This document shows, one piece after another, positions 42,683-51,746 of a stretch of DNA of 64,000 nt. Positions within the stretch are counted from its first letter, which is position 1, and every line of letters starts with the position of its first letter. A program made the position numbers and the translations under genes. The notes under the pieces were generated by a model. That model did not search any database and had not been told where the DNA came from. It saw nothing but the letters and a program-made list of their open reading frames with translations. The stretch is from JACKCD01 sp041390905 (lineage in GTDB: Bacteria > Chloroflexota > Anaerolineae > Promineifilales > Promineifilaceae). Where the stretch lies: contig JAWKPA010000013.1 in NCBI GenBank assembly GCA_041390905.1, positions 558,001 through 622,000 on the forward strand. The letters are read 5' to 3'.

Positions 42683-42712
42683 TAGGGAGTTGTGATTGGA
42701 AAGGAGGGTATG

Positions 42713-44293
42713 ATGTCACATTCTTCACCTGCTGAACATGCTGATCGAGATGTGATCAAGGCGGTGCTGCCGGCCGTTGTTCAGATTGTGGCCTTGCAGC
42801 AGCAACTCTTTGGCAATATGTCCTCGGTCTGGACGGGGTCGGGGACGATTATTGACCCCAGTGGGATTATTTTAACCAACTGCCACGTGGCTAACCCCAG
42901 GGCTATGGGAATGCCCGCGCCGCAGGCCGACAGGTTGGGGGTTGCTATTACCGAACGGTCTGACGAGCCGCCGGTGTTGAGCTATTTTGCGGAAATTGTG
43001 GTACAGGCACCGGAACTGGATATAGCGGTGCTGCGAATTGTGGAGGGGTTAGATCGGAAGCCCATTCGCAAGTTGAATTTGCCTGCGTTACAGATTGGCG
43101 ATTCGGATAGTTTGGAATTGGGCGATATGCTGTCAATTTTTGGTTTTCCGGGAATTGGCGGCGAGACGGTGACGTTTACCAGCGGCAGTGTGGCTGGGTT
43201 TACCAGTGAAAAGCCGATTCAGGCGCGGCGTGCCTGGATTAAGACGGATGCGACGATTGCGGGTGGGAATAGTGGGGGAACGGCCGTTAATTCCGATGGC
43301 GAACTCGTTGGTATTCCTACCCAGGCCGCTGCTGGGGCTGGCATTACCCCCGTAGACGCTCGTCCCGTGGTGGACACCAACCGGGATGGCCGCATTGACC
43401 AGCGTGATACCCCTATGGCAATTGGTGGTTTTATCAACGGGTTGCGCCCGGTTAACCTTGCCAGGCCGCTGCTGCAAAAGGCTGGTATCAACATCACCGC
43501 TGGTCGTGCTGCGGCTCCGGCTGCCAGCAAGCCCGCCCCCAGCGGCCGCAGTACGGCACCAACTCGCCCTGCCACTACGCCCACAAAACCTACCCCACCC
43601 AAACCAGCCGCACCAAAGCCGGCCGTAGCTGCCCCCACCATCTCGAATTTAGCTTTTAGCAGCCGTGTTGCCAGTGACGGCCGGCCGATCAACCCCACCA
43701 ATGCCATTGTTAGCAAGCTGCGCCAGCTTTTTGTTAGCTTTGATTTTGATGGTATGCGTAACAGCACCCTTTGGGGGCAGGTATGGTCGGTGAACGGGCA
43801 GGTGGTGCAAAAGCTGGAAGGGAAGTGGGAAGATGGTCCGCGTGGGCGCAAGGTGCTGTCGCTTTCGTCCAACCAGGGCTATTTGCCAGATGGCGAATAC
43901 CACCTCGCCGTGACCTATCGCACCCAGATTTTGGCCGAGGGCAAGGTGATGGTAGGTCAGGTGGTTGACGATACCGATATTGAGATTTCGGGTCAGGTTG
44001 TTGATCAATACACCGGGCGTGGCATTGAAGGGGCACTGCTGATTGTGCTAAAGCCCGGCGTTCGTGCCAACGACTTTGTGCAGCGGCAAGATAAGGAAAT
44101 GTCGCTTACATCGGCACGTACCGACAAGCAAGGCCGTTTTACGCTGCCCAAGCAGTTGCCCAAGGGGAATGCGTATGGGTTGGTGGCGGTTGCCAGGGGG
44201 TATCGGGATGTGGCGATTGATGGGGCGCTGCGTATTAGTGCCGATGCGCCGGAGAAGGCGGTGATTAACCCGCTGCCGTTAATGCGGGAATAA
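42713..44293 (+). CDS. Trypsin-like (S1C/HtrA-type) serine protease with C-terminal carboxypeptidase-regulatory-like domain
   Basis: The start is ATG 42713 (AAGGAGG five bases upstream), giving 526 residues. The catalytic triad is visible: His in TNCHVAN (about 58), Asp in ELDIAVLRI (about 103) and Ser in AGGNSGGTAV (about 187). No PDZ domain is evident; instead a long Pro/Ala/Thr linker (about 270-310) leads to a beta-domain and then a CarbopepD_reg-like domain (about 425-510, ISGQVVDQYTGRGIEGALLIVL). There is no signal peptide, unusual for HtrA relatives. It is co-oriented with the repeat protein upstream. Confidence 0.88.
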   Translation: MSHSSPAEHADRDVIKAVLPAVVQIVALQQQLFGNMSSVWTGSGTIIDPSGIILTNCHVANPRAMGMPAPQADRLGVAITERSDEPPVLSYFAEIVVQAPELDIAVLRIVEGLDRKPIRKLNLPALQIGDSDSLELGDMLSIFGFPGIGGETVTFTSGSVAGFTSEKPIQARRAWIKTDATIAGGNSGGTAVNSDGELVGIPTQAAAGAGITPVDARPVVDTNRDGRIDQRDTPMAIGGFINGLRPVNLARPLLQKAGINITAGRAAAPAASKPAPSGRSTAPTRPATTPTKPTPPKPAAPKPAVAAPTISNLAFSSRVASDGRPINPTNAIVSKLRQLFVSFDFDGMRNSTLWGQVWSVNGQVVQKLEGKWEDGPRGRKVLSLSSNQGYLPDGEYHLAVTYRTQILAEGKVMVGQVVDDTDIEISGQVVDQYTGRGIEGALLIVLKPGVRANDFVQRQDKEMSLTSARTDKQGRFTLPKQLPKGNAYGLVAVARGYRDVAIDGALRISADAPEKAVINPLPLMRE

Positions 44294-44309
44294 AAATAAC
44301 TTGGGATTT

Positions 44310-44342
44310 AGAAGTTCAACTTCTGAGAGAAGTTGAACTTCT
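44310..44342. repeat. AGAAGTTCAACTTCT double palindrome
   Basis: AGAAGTTCAACTTCT, spacer GAG, AGAAGTTGAACTTCT. First of a direct pair in this spacer. Confidence 0.9.
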
Positions 44343-44380
44343 GGAACTGCAAAGTTATTGAGGATTGCATAAATTACGCT

Positions 44381-44413
44381 AGAAGTTCAACTTCTGAGAG
44401 AAGTTGAACTTCT
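44381..44413. repeat. AGAAGTTCAACTTCT double palindrome
   Basis: Identical to the copy at 44310, 71 bases apart (start to start). Confidence 0.9.
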
Positions 44414-44446
44414 AAATGGGCAAGTTGTTTAATTTCCATTCCTGAA

Positions 44447-44496
44447 TGGAGATTGGAGATTGATGATTGGTTTCCAATCTCCAATCTCTAACCTCC
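44447..44496. repeat. Heptad hairpin array (GATTGGA family)
   Basis: TGGAGATTGGAGATTGATGA-type left arm, a short centre, then inverted CCAATCTCCAATCTC. It ends about ten bases past the UPF0182 gene stop. Confidence 0.85.
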
Positions 44497-44506
44497 AGGA
44501 ATGGTC

Positions 44507-47425
44507 TTATGGTTGTGTGCCGCCAGTTAATTGGCCTAACAGCTCCAAATCAGCGCGTAGTGCTTCCAGTTCAGCCCCATAGGTAGCCCAGTCGCCTTCG
44601 CGTTGGGCGGCTTCGGCGGCCAGGAAGTGGTTGTTGGCTGACTGGACGGTGTTTTGCACCAGGGTATCCAGTTCGGCGGCTCCTGTAATGCTGCCTTCGG
44701 GGACGGTGATGGTAGTGGTATCGGTTTCGGGAGAAACGGCCGTTTCTCCCCCTGCCTGTGCTGCTGCTGCCGCTGCATCCGCTGCCGCTGCATTTGCCAC
44801 CGCCGCCGCTTCATCTGCATCTCCCTGAATTAGCGATGCTAACGCCGCTTGCAGCGTTTCCTCCATTGCCACTTCGGAATTATTTGCCACAATCACCCGC
44901 TTCAGTTCCGGCAGAGCACTTGTTTCTGAAAGCAGATAAACCGGCTCCACGTAAAGGAAGCTATCCTGGAACGGGATTACTAGCAAATTGCCGCGAATGA
45001 CCTGCGAACCGCGCTGATCCCACAGCGAGAACTGCTGCGAAATCGAAGGTTCCTGGTCAATGCGCCCCTCAATTTGGATGGGGCCAAAGATGAGTTCCTG
45101 CTTGGGCAGTTCATAAACAATCAGTTGGCCGTAGTTGGGCGGGTCGTTGCGGGCGGCCAGCCAGGCTACCATGTTCTTTTTCTCGGCGGGAGTGTAAGGC
45201 TGGATGAGCAGATATTCCGGGGTGGTTTCGCCCGGCAGCGGCAGGATGACGTAGTAGGGTTCCAGTGCCTGCTCGCTGTCGGTCAGGATTTCGGTGGGTA
45301 GCTGCCACAAATCTTCCTTGTTGTAGAAGACCCGCTCGTCGGTCATGTGATAGGTGAGATATTGCTGGGTTTGCACGCGGAACAGGTCTTCGGGGTAGCG
45401 GATGTGGGTTTGCAGATCGGCCGGCATTTCGCTGAGATCGTGGAAGACACCGGGGAAGGCGGCGTTATAGGCTTGGATGAGCGGGTCGTTGGGGTCGGCC
45501 AGGTAGTAGGTAACGGTGCCGTTGTAGGCATCAATGGTGATTTTGGCGGCGTTGCGGATGTAGTTGAAGCCGTTGCTGGTGGGGGTGGCGTAGGGGAAGT
45601 TGGCGGAAAGGGTGTAGGCGTCGAGCATCCAGATTAAACGGCCGTTTACCAGCACCAGATACGGGTCACTATCCATCACCAAAAACGGCGTAATTTCCCG
45701 CACCCGGTTGCGAATCTGGCGGTGCATTTGCACCCGCGTACCATTGTCAATCTCATTACTCAGCAGCACATTGGCATCACTCAGCCGCAGGGCAAAGGCA
45801 ATGCGCTTGAAAAGCGAATCCAGCAGCACGCCGCCGCTGCCCTCATAGCTGCTGTACACATTCTGGTTGCCGCTGGGATAGCTAAATTCCTCTAGCCCGC
45901 TGCCGACAAAAACAATGTCATTGGTTTGCTCGCCATAATAAATTTCCGGGCGCGTGACCTCAAGATCCACATTGCTCTTGGGCGGCAAATCCTGGATAAA
46001 GAATTCAGGCTGCCCGTCGGGCGTAAAGCGGTCAACGGGGTTCATAACAATTCCGTAGCCGTGGGTGAATTCCAGATTCAGGTTGACCCACGAGGGAGCC
46101 GCCAACTTGGTTTTGTCCAGTTCACGGCCGGCCAGCATCACCTGCCGTATTTGTCCATTAATTTCGTAACGGTCAATGTCAATGCCGCTAAATTCATAGT
46201 AGGGTCGCAGTGCCTGAAGCTGTTCGTAGGTGGATTGCAACGGCCGATAATCCCACAGCCGAATGTTGTTGAACAGTTCGCGGTTGGCAGCTACTTTTTG
46301 GCTGTCAATGGTGCCGGTGGCGGCAAACTGGCGCGTTTCAATTTTGTCCAGGTCAAAGGCGCGGCGGGTAAATTCGATGTTGTAGGCAATATACGGCCGT
46401 TCCCGATCAATTTCATTTGGCTCCACCACATACCGCTGCAAAATGCCCGGATATAGCCCGGCAATGAGAATAGTTGAGAGCAGCCAAAGGGCGGCGGTGG
46501 CAATTAACGGCCGTAAACTCACCCGAAACATCAACAGCAGCAGCGACAACCCTGCCAGCACCATAAAGATAAACTGTGCATACAGCCCATAGCGCGAGGC
46601 AAACATATCGGTGTAGCTGGCACCAAACACCACCCCTCGCGGCGAATACAGCATCCCCAGCAAATCCAGAATATAGCCGCCTGCCCAAATAAGCAGGAAT
46701 ATGCCCCCTAGAAAGGCCACATGGCGGCGGAAATGAACTTGCTTAAGCGGCTCCCACGCCCCCGTTTGAATATCAGGCAGATGGTTAATGACGTAGATGG
46801 GAATGACGCCTAGCAAGGATACAAAGAGCAGAGCCATGGCCCAACCATGCAGAAAGTTGTAAATGGGTAGGTCGAAAAGATAAAAGCTAACGTCGAGGTT
46901 AAAAATAGGGTCGGCCAGGCCAAAGGGGACGCGGTAGGCCTGGCGGAGAAAGTCGAGCCATTGATTGCCAACAGCAGCGGCAAACAAAAACCCCAATACC
47001 ACGGCAATGCCATTGAGTAGCCAAGGAACCCCGCGCAAATTGAGAAATTGGGGTAGAAAGGGCGAAGTTTCCTGAATGGCTTTACGGCGGGCGAGGCGGA
47101 AATTGATTAACAGTGTCCCAGTGGCGACGACAAAACCTGCTCCAAAAACAATCAGCCAAATCGTCCATTGCCGCAGCCACACGTTGCTATATTGGACGCT
47201 GTTGAACCACAGCCATTCGGTGTAGGTGTTGACAAACCAACTAAAGCTAAACAGCAAAACCAGCAAGATCCCAATAAGCCAAAGCATACGGGTAAAGCGG
47301 GGATTGCTGAGCGGATTTTGCAAGGGCGGCCGGCCGTTTCCGTCCCCTCCATGCTCATCTCGATCCCAACCCGCTTCCTCCATTGCCCGACGGAAGACTT
47401 CGGGAATGTCATCACGGTTGTTCAT
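44507..47425 (-). CDS. UPF0182-family large membrane protein
   Basis: The 972-residue protein has a strong ribosome site (GAGGAGAAC). Seven hydrophobic segments fill about residues 45-335 (LWLIGILLVLLFSFSWF; FLLIWAGGYILDLLGMLYS). A large outside domain follows with the UPF0182 marks YVVEPNEIDRERPYIAYNIEFTR, shown here as ERPYIAYNI, plus LEFTHGYGIVMNPV and IYYGE. The function is unknown. The C-terminal 120 residues hold an Ala/Asp-rich stretch (about 855-885) and a helical end. Palindrome copies occur at 44735 (inside a perfect 22-bp palindrome) and 45637. Confidence 0.95.
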   Translation of the reverse strand: MNNRDDIPEVFRRAMEEAGWDRDEHGGDGNGRPPLQNPLSNPRFTRMLWLIGILLVLLFSFSWFVNTYTEWLWFNSVQYSNVWLRQWTIWLIVFGAGFVVATGTLLINFRLARRKAIQETSPFLPQFLNLRGVPWLLNGIAVVLGFLFAAAVGNQWLDFLRQAYRVPFGLADPIFNLDVSFYLFDLPIYNFLHGWAMALLFVSLLGVIPIYVINHLPDIQTGAWEPLKQVHFRRHVAFLGGIFLLIWAGGYILDLLGMLYSPRGVVFGASYTDMFASRYGLYAQFIFMVLAGLSLLLLMFRVSLRPLIATAALWLLSTILIAGLYPGILQRYVVEPNEIDRERPYIAYNIEFTRRAFDLDKIETRQFAATGTIDSQKVAANRELFNNIRLWDYRPLQSTYEQLQALRPYYEFSGIDIDRYEINGQIRQVMLAGRELDKTKLAAPSWVNLNLEFTHGYGIVMNPVDRFTPDGQPEFFIQDLPPKSNVDLEVTRPEIYYGEQTNDIVFVGSGLEEFSYPSGNQNVYSSYEGSGGVLLDSLFKRIAFALRLSDANVLLSNEIDNGTRVQMHRQIRNRVREITPFLVMDSDPYLVLVNGRLIWMLDAYTLSANFPYATPTSNGFNYIRNAAKITIDAYNGTVTYYLADPNDPLIQAYNAAFPGVFHDLSEMPADLQTHIRYPEDLFRVQTQQYLTYHMTDERVFYNKEDLWQLPTEILTDSEQALEPYYVILPLPGETTPEYLLIQPYTPAEKKNMVAWLAARNDPPNYGQLIVYELPKQELIFGPIQIEGRIDQEPSISQQFSLWDQRGSQVIRGNLLVIPFQDSFLYVEPVYLLSETSALPELKRVIVANNSEVAMEETLQAALASLIQGDADEAAAVANAAAADAAAAAAQAGGETAVSPETDTTTITVPEGSITGAAELDTLVQNTVQSANNHFLAAEAAQREGDWATYGAELEALRADLELLGQLTGGTQP

Positions 47426-47862
47426 AAGCTGGTTCTCCTCATATCAGTTGCAGGTAGTAAATGGTAGATATACCCTGTAAAGGGATAAACAGACATTTTC
47501 CCGGATATTGGCGATTAGAGAAATGCCCTAATCGCCAATCCCTTATTAATGTTTGGTTAAGACGTTTACTGCTTATTTTAGTCCATTTCTTTGGAAAGGC
47601 GTAAAAATGAGACGGCTATCATAATTTTTTTGCCCGGCGAGCGCCGTTTGTTTGCGGGAATGTTGCCGAAAATAAAATCACCCCGCCACGATTTGGGGAT
47701 CGGGCGGGGTGGATGGTAGACCTTTGGCTCTCAGGCTGGCTATCTTTATAACCAGAAAATTGATCTACACAGTGTACTTGGGTAGTACTTTAGTACTATA
47801 CACTAAAACCATTAAAATGTTTCTTAAGAAAACGGCCGTTTTCTAAAAAACCCCATTTTATC
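47426..47862. other. Intergenic region with three inverted repeats
   Basis: This 437-bp spacer has no gene. It holds a degenerate heptad hairpin (47506-47542, GGCGATTAG / CTAATCGCC), a GC-rich hairpin with arms CACCCCGCC and GGCGGGGTG (about 47681-47712) and an extended palindrome AGAAAACGGCCGTTTTCT (47827-47844) just past the protease gene stop. It includes the upstream region of the UPF0182 gene. Confidence 0.6.
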
Positions 47863-49656
47863 TTACTGATTCCGAACAAGCGGCAGGTAAATGTCAAAAA
47901 AGGGTTGTGGCCCAGGCAGAACAAGGGTGCGGACTTCATTACTGGCTTGCCCTGAAGCCACATAAGCGGTGTTGTTGAGCGTAGAAATCGAGCCAACAAC
48001 AACATCATCAATATACCAGCCGTCAGCTGAAACAAGGCTGTCGGTTCCCAAACGAAAGCGGATTTGTACGGTTTGCCCGGCAAAGGCGGCCAAATCAATT
48101 TGGCTCTCTTGGTATTTTAGGCTGTAGCCCGTAAAGGCAGAGCGGCCGGCGAGTGGGTTATCCCAATCAGGGTCAATGGCGCTACTGTAGCCGTTGAGGA
48201 TGAAGGAGGTGCCTAAATCCGCCCAGGTGCTGCCGTTGTCGTTGGAGATTTCCACTACGCCACCGTCATAATTGGCTTCAAGGTTATAAGCGTGCCAAAA
48301 GCTAAGGGCAAAGTTGTTGCCAAGAGGCTGGGGAACAGAGAGCAGCAGGTATTGGTCGCTGATTTCTGCAAGGTTGGGGGCAAACCAGTTATGGATTGGT
48401 GAATGTGGGTAGGTGTCTACCAGTTGCCAGTCCACGTTGGCACTGTTGGGGTCATGGGCAACATCCCAATGTGTGATGTCGTTTTCCAGATTATCGTTTA
48501 CCACAAGGGTGGAGGTAGGGTATTGGTTGTCGAGGCGTACGGCAAGGGTAGCGGTAAAACGGCCGTTTGCGTCCAGTGGCGGCACACTCCATTGGGCAAC
48601 CCCGTCGCTAATCACCCCATTGCCGCTGATGGAGCCAGCTACATAGCTGGTGCCGGCCGGAATGGTGTCGGTCATTGTTTGACTGGGCAGCAGTACGGTA
48701 CCGATGTTGTCATAAGTCAGCGTGTAGGTGATGCTGCTGCCGGGGGTGATGGTGGATGATGAGGCGGTTTTGTGAAAAACGGCCGTTGGGATATTCATCT
48801 TCGCTTCAATCCAATCCGTAAAGCGAGAAACACGACTATAGACACCGGGGAAGCCCGGTGCCGCACACCCTTCACCCCAACTCACCACCCCTGCCTGCTG
48901 CCAGCTTTGGCTGGTAGTGTCAAACCACGCCAGCGGCCCCCCACTGTCTCCCTGGCAAGAATCTTTTCCCCCTTCATACAGCCCGGCGCACAGCATATTG
49001 TCGGTGATATCACCATTATAGGAAGCGTTGCAGGCTACATTGGACACAATGGGTACTTCAACCTGCTGGAGCTGTGCCGGAAAGCTGTAGCCACCAGGCT
49101 CAGGTTGCGCCAGCGTGTTGCCCCAGCCAGTGATAGTGGCGTTTTCCCCGGTCAAATTACCCACATCGGCGGCGGGCAAGGCAATCGTAGCAACTTCTAG
49201 TCCCCCGGCCGTTGGCCCCAGCGTAACCGGTTCGGTCAACCGTAGTAGGGCAATGTCGTTGTCGGCTGTAACAGGGTCATAATCGGGGTGCATGGTGATG
49301 GTGGTCAGCGTTCGCTGCTGAAACCCTGCTTCCGGCGTTGCCAGGTTTTGAATGCCAGCCACAATGTCAATCATTGCAGGGGTGACTCCTTCCACACAAT
49401 GGGCGGCCGTTAATACCCAATAGGGATGAATGAGCGACCCACCACAAAATTGATTGTTGTAGAGATCAACAGCTCCACTATTAACCAATGCCACCTGCCA
49501 CGGCCAGTCACCAGGCAGGGCATCTTCACCACCCACAATATTGGGGACGGCTGGCGGCGGGGGGCTGGCCTGCGTTAATGGAATACTTGCCCACAGGAGC
49601 AGCGGTAGCAAAATAAATACAATGATCCACTGGCTTTTCAAATGTTTGTTTTTCAT
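47863..49656 (-). CDS. Secreted trypsin-like protease with DUF11-like and jelly-roll domains and Tyr-Leu-Pro-Leu tail
   Basis: The start is ATG 49656 (GAGGAG seven bases upstream), giving 597 residues. A signal peptide (to about 30) is followed by the activation site NIVGGEDALPGDWPWQVAL and the triad H86 (LTAAHC), D134 (NDIALL) and S238 (CQGDSGGP). D232 gives trypsin-like Arg/Lys specificity. After the protease domain come a DUF11-type beta domain (about 285-375) and a jelly-roll-like domain (about 390-560, with FALSFWHAYNLEANYDGGVVEI). It ends FFDIYLPLVRNQ. Animal-type chymotrypsin-fold enzymes like this occur in several predatory and filamentous bacteria. Confidence 0.93.
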   Translation of the reverse strand: MKNKHLKSQWIIVFILLPLLLWASIPLTQASPPPPAVPNIVGGEDALPGDWPWQVALVNSGAVDLYNNQFCGGSLIHPYWVLTAAHCVEGVTPAMIDIVAGIQNLATPEAGFQQRTLTTITMHPDYDPVTADNDIALLRLTEPVTLGPTAGGLEVATIALPAADVGNLTGENATITGWGNTLAQPEPGGYSFPAQLQQVEVPIVSNVACNASYNGDITDNMLCAGLYEGGKDSCQGDSGGPLAWFDTTSQSWQQAGVVSWGEGCAAPGFPGVYSRVSRFTDWIEAKMNIPTAVFHKTASSSTITPGSSITYTLTYDNIGTVLLPSQTMTDTIPAGTSYVAGSISGNGVISDGVAQWSVPPLDANGRFTATLAVRLDNQYPTSTLVVNDNLENDITHWDVAHDPNSANVDWQLVDTYPHSPIHNWFAPNLAEISDQYLLLSVPQPLGNNFALSFWHAYNLEANYDGGVVEISNDNGSTWADLGTSFILNGYSSAIDPDWDNPLAGRSAFTGYSLKYQESQIDLAAFAGQTVQIRFRLGTDSLVSADGWYIDDVVVGSISTLNNTAYVASGQASNEVRTLVLPGPQPFFDIYLPLVRNQ

Positions 49657-49716
49657 CTGACAACTCCTCGAACTATTGAGTAAGCATAACATGGTGGCAA
49701 AAAACTGACAAAAAAA

Positions 49717-49745
49717 ATACCCGGCCTTAAAACGAGGCCGGGTAT
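49717..49745 (-). terminator. Rho-independent terminator of pckG
   Basis: Arms ATACCCGGCCT and AGGCCGGGTAT around a seven-base loop; on the minus strand the stem is followed by a run of T residues. Lies 24 bases past the pckG stop. Confidence 0.92.
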
Positions 49746-49768
49746 TTATAATCTTGACCAAATGAGAT

Positions 49769-51595
49769 CTAATGGAATTCCCAGTAGGCCGGCGAGCGCC
49801 ACAGGTTGGACAGCAGCAGCTCGCGGATTGCCATCAGCTCTTTGGGCAGCCGGTCATATAGCTTGACAAAGAGCGCTTCGTGAGAAACGACCTCTTCTTT
49901 CCACCTTTCCACGTCAACCGACATAACGGCCTGGAATTCTTCGTGGGTGAAATCGGAGCCACTCCAATCGAAGTCAATGTAGCGGGGCATCCAGCCGATG
50001 GGGCTTTCCACGGCCACGGCATGGCCGTGGGCACGTTCGATGATCCATTTGAGAACGCGCATGTTTTCGCCAAAGCCCGGCCACAGCCAACGGCCGTTTT
50101 CATCCTTGCGGAACCAGTTCACACAGAAAATACGGGGAGGGTTGGGAATCGTCCGGCCAAAACGGAGCCAATGGTTAAAGTAGCTTGCCATGTGGTAGCC
50201 AGCAAACGGCAGCATCGCCAGCGGGTCACGACGCACCTGGCCGACCGCCCCCGTCGCCGCTGCCGTCGTTTCCGACCCCAGCGTTGCGCCAGCATATAGC
50301 CCGTACTGCCAGTTAAACGCCTGGTAAACCAGCGGAATGGTGTCGCTGCGCCGTCCGCCAAAAATAATCGCCTTGATCGGTACCCCATCCGGATTTTCCC
50401 ATTCCGGGTCAATAACGGGGCATTGGCTGGCGGGAGCAGTGAAGCGTGCATTGGGGTGAGCCGCCTTGCGCCCACTGCCGGGTGTCCACGCCTGCCCCAG
50501 CCAGTCAATGGCCGAAGCCGGTGGCTCATCCGTCATTCCTTCCCACCACACATCCCCCTCAGGAGTCAGCGCCACGTTGGTAAAGATGGCGTTGCGGCTG
50601 CACGATTCCATCGCACTGGCGTTGGTTTTATAGGAGGTGCCGGGTGCTACGCCAAAAAAGCCCATTTCCGGGTTGATGGCACGAAGCTCACCTTGGTCGT
50701 TGGGTTTAATCCAAGCAATATCATCACCAACGGTGGTAATTTTCCACCCTGCCATCCCTTCCGGCGGAGCCAGCATGGCAAAGTTGGTTTTACCACAGGC
50801 ACTGGGGAAGGCGGCCGCAACGTAGGTTTTTTCCCCGTCAGGGTCTTCGGCTCCCAGAATGAGCATGTGTTCGGCCAGCCACCCTTCATCGTGGGCAATT
50901 TTGGAGGCGATGCGTAGGGCGAGGCATTTTTTGCCCAGCAGGGCGTTGCCACCATAACCGCTGCCATAGGACCAAATGGCGCGTTCTTCGGGGAAGTGGA
51001 CGATGTATTTGTTGTCCTTGTTGCACGGCCAGGCCACATCTTCCTGCCCCGGTTCCAGCGGAGCGCCCACGGAATGGACGCAGGGAACAAAATCGCCGTC
51101 GGTGCCGAGAACATCCCAAACGGCCGTTCCCACCCGCGTCATAATGTGCATATTCACCACCACATACGCCGAATCCGTCAGCTCAATGCCAATTTGCGCC
51201 AGCGGCGACGACAGCGGCCCCATGCTAAACGGAACCACATACATCGTCCGCCCACGCATAGACCCCGCAAAAAGCCCGTCCAGCGTCGCGTGCATCTCCT
51301 TCGGGTCAACCCAGTTGTTCGTCGGCCCCGCATCCTCCTTGCTCAAGCTGCAAATAAAGGTGCGGTCTTCCACCCGCGCCACATCGCCAGGATCCGAACG
51401 CGCCAAAAAGCTGTTTGGCCGCAGCGTCTCATTCAGCTTAATAAACGTGCCGCTGGCAACCAGGGTATTCGCCATCGTCTGGTACTCTTCAGCCGAGCCA
51501 TCGCAAAAATAAACTGCGTCCGGCTGGCAAAGAGCCACCATTTCCTGAAGCCAATTTTTAATATTTGTGTGCTGTAGGTTCGTGGGAAATTCCAT
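49769..51595 (-). CDS. pckG: Phosphoenolpyruvate carboxykinase (GTP)
   Basis: The enzyme interconverts oxaloacetate plus GTP with phosphoenolpyruvate, the entry step of gluconeogenesis. From ATG 51595 (GGAG six bases upstream) it has 608 residues, the normal length. Motifs: the substrate-binding RTMYVVPFSMGPLSSPLAQ region, the kinase loop FPSACGKTNFAMLAPP, metal site DDIAWI, and the C-terminal FRKDENGRWLWPGFGENMR and EEFQAVMSVD. It belongs to the GTP, not the ATP, family. Palindrome copies occur at 50089 (read as Asn-Gly-Arg in DENGRW) and 51119. Confidence 0.97.
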   Translation of the reverse strand: MEFPTNLQHTNIKNWLQEMVALCQPDAVYFCDGSAEEYQTMANTLVASGTFIKLNETLRPNSFLARSDPGDVARVEDRTFICSLSKEDAGPTNNWVDPKEMHATLDGLFAGSMRGRTMYVVPFSMGPLSSPLAQIGIELTDSAYVVVNMHIMTRVGTAVWDVLGTDGDFVPCVHSVGAPLEPGQEDVAWPCNKDNKYIVHFPEERAIWSYGSGYGGNALLGKKCLALRIASKIAHDEGWLAEHMLILGAEDPDGEKTYVAAAFPSACGKTNFAMLAPPEGMAGWKITTVGDDIAWIKPNDQGELRAINPEMGFFGVAPGTSYKTNASAMESCSRNAIFTNVALTPEGDVWWEGMTDEPPASAIDWLGQAWTPGSGRKAAHPNARFTAPASQCPVIDPEWENPDGVPIKAIIFGGRRSDTIPLVYQAFNWQYGLYAGATLGSETTAAATGAVGQVRRDPLAMLPFAGYHMASYFNHWLRFGRTIPNPPRIFCVNWFRKDENGRWLWPGFGENMRVLKWIIERAHGHAVAVESPIGWMPRYIDFDWSGSDFTHEEFQAVMSVDVERWKEEVVSHEALFVKLYDRLPKELMAIRELLLSNLWRSPAYWEFH

Positions 51596-51746
51596 ATTGT
51601 TCTCCAATGATGATGCAAACGCTTGGTTCACATTCTAAATAAGCGTTTGCACATATTACGTCTGTTTGAGCAGCGGGCGGGCTGCAAGAGTCCTTTGCGG
51701 TTCATCCAATACTTGAAAAAGCCACAATCTTGCCCGCCCACTCTAA

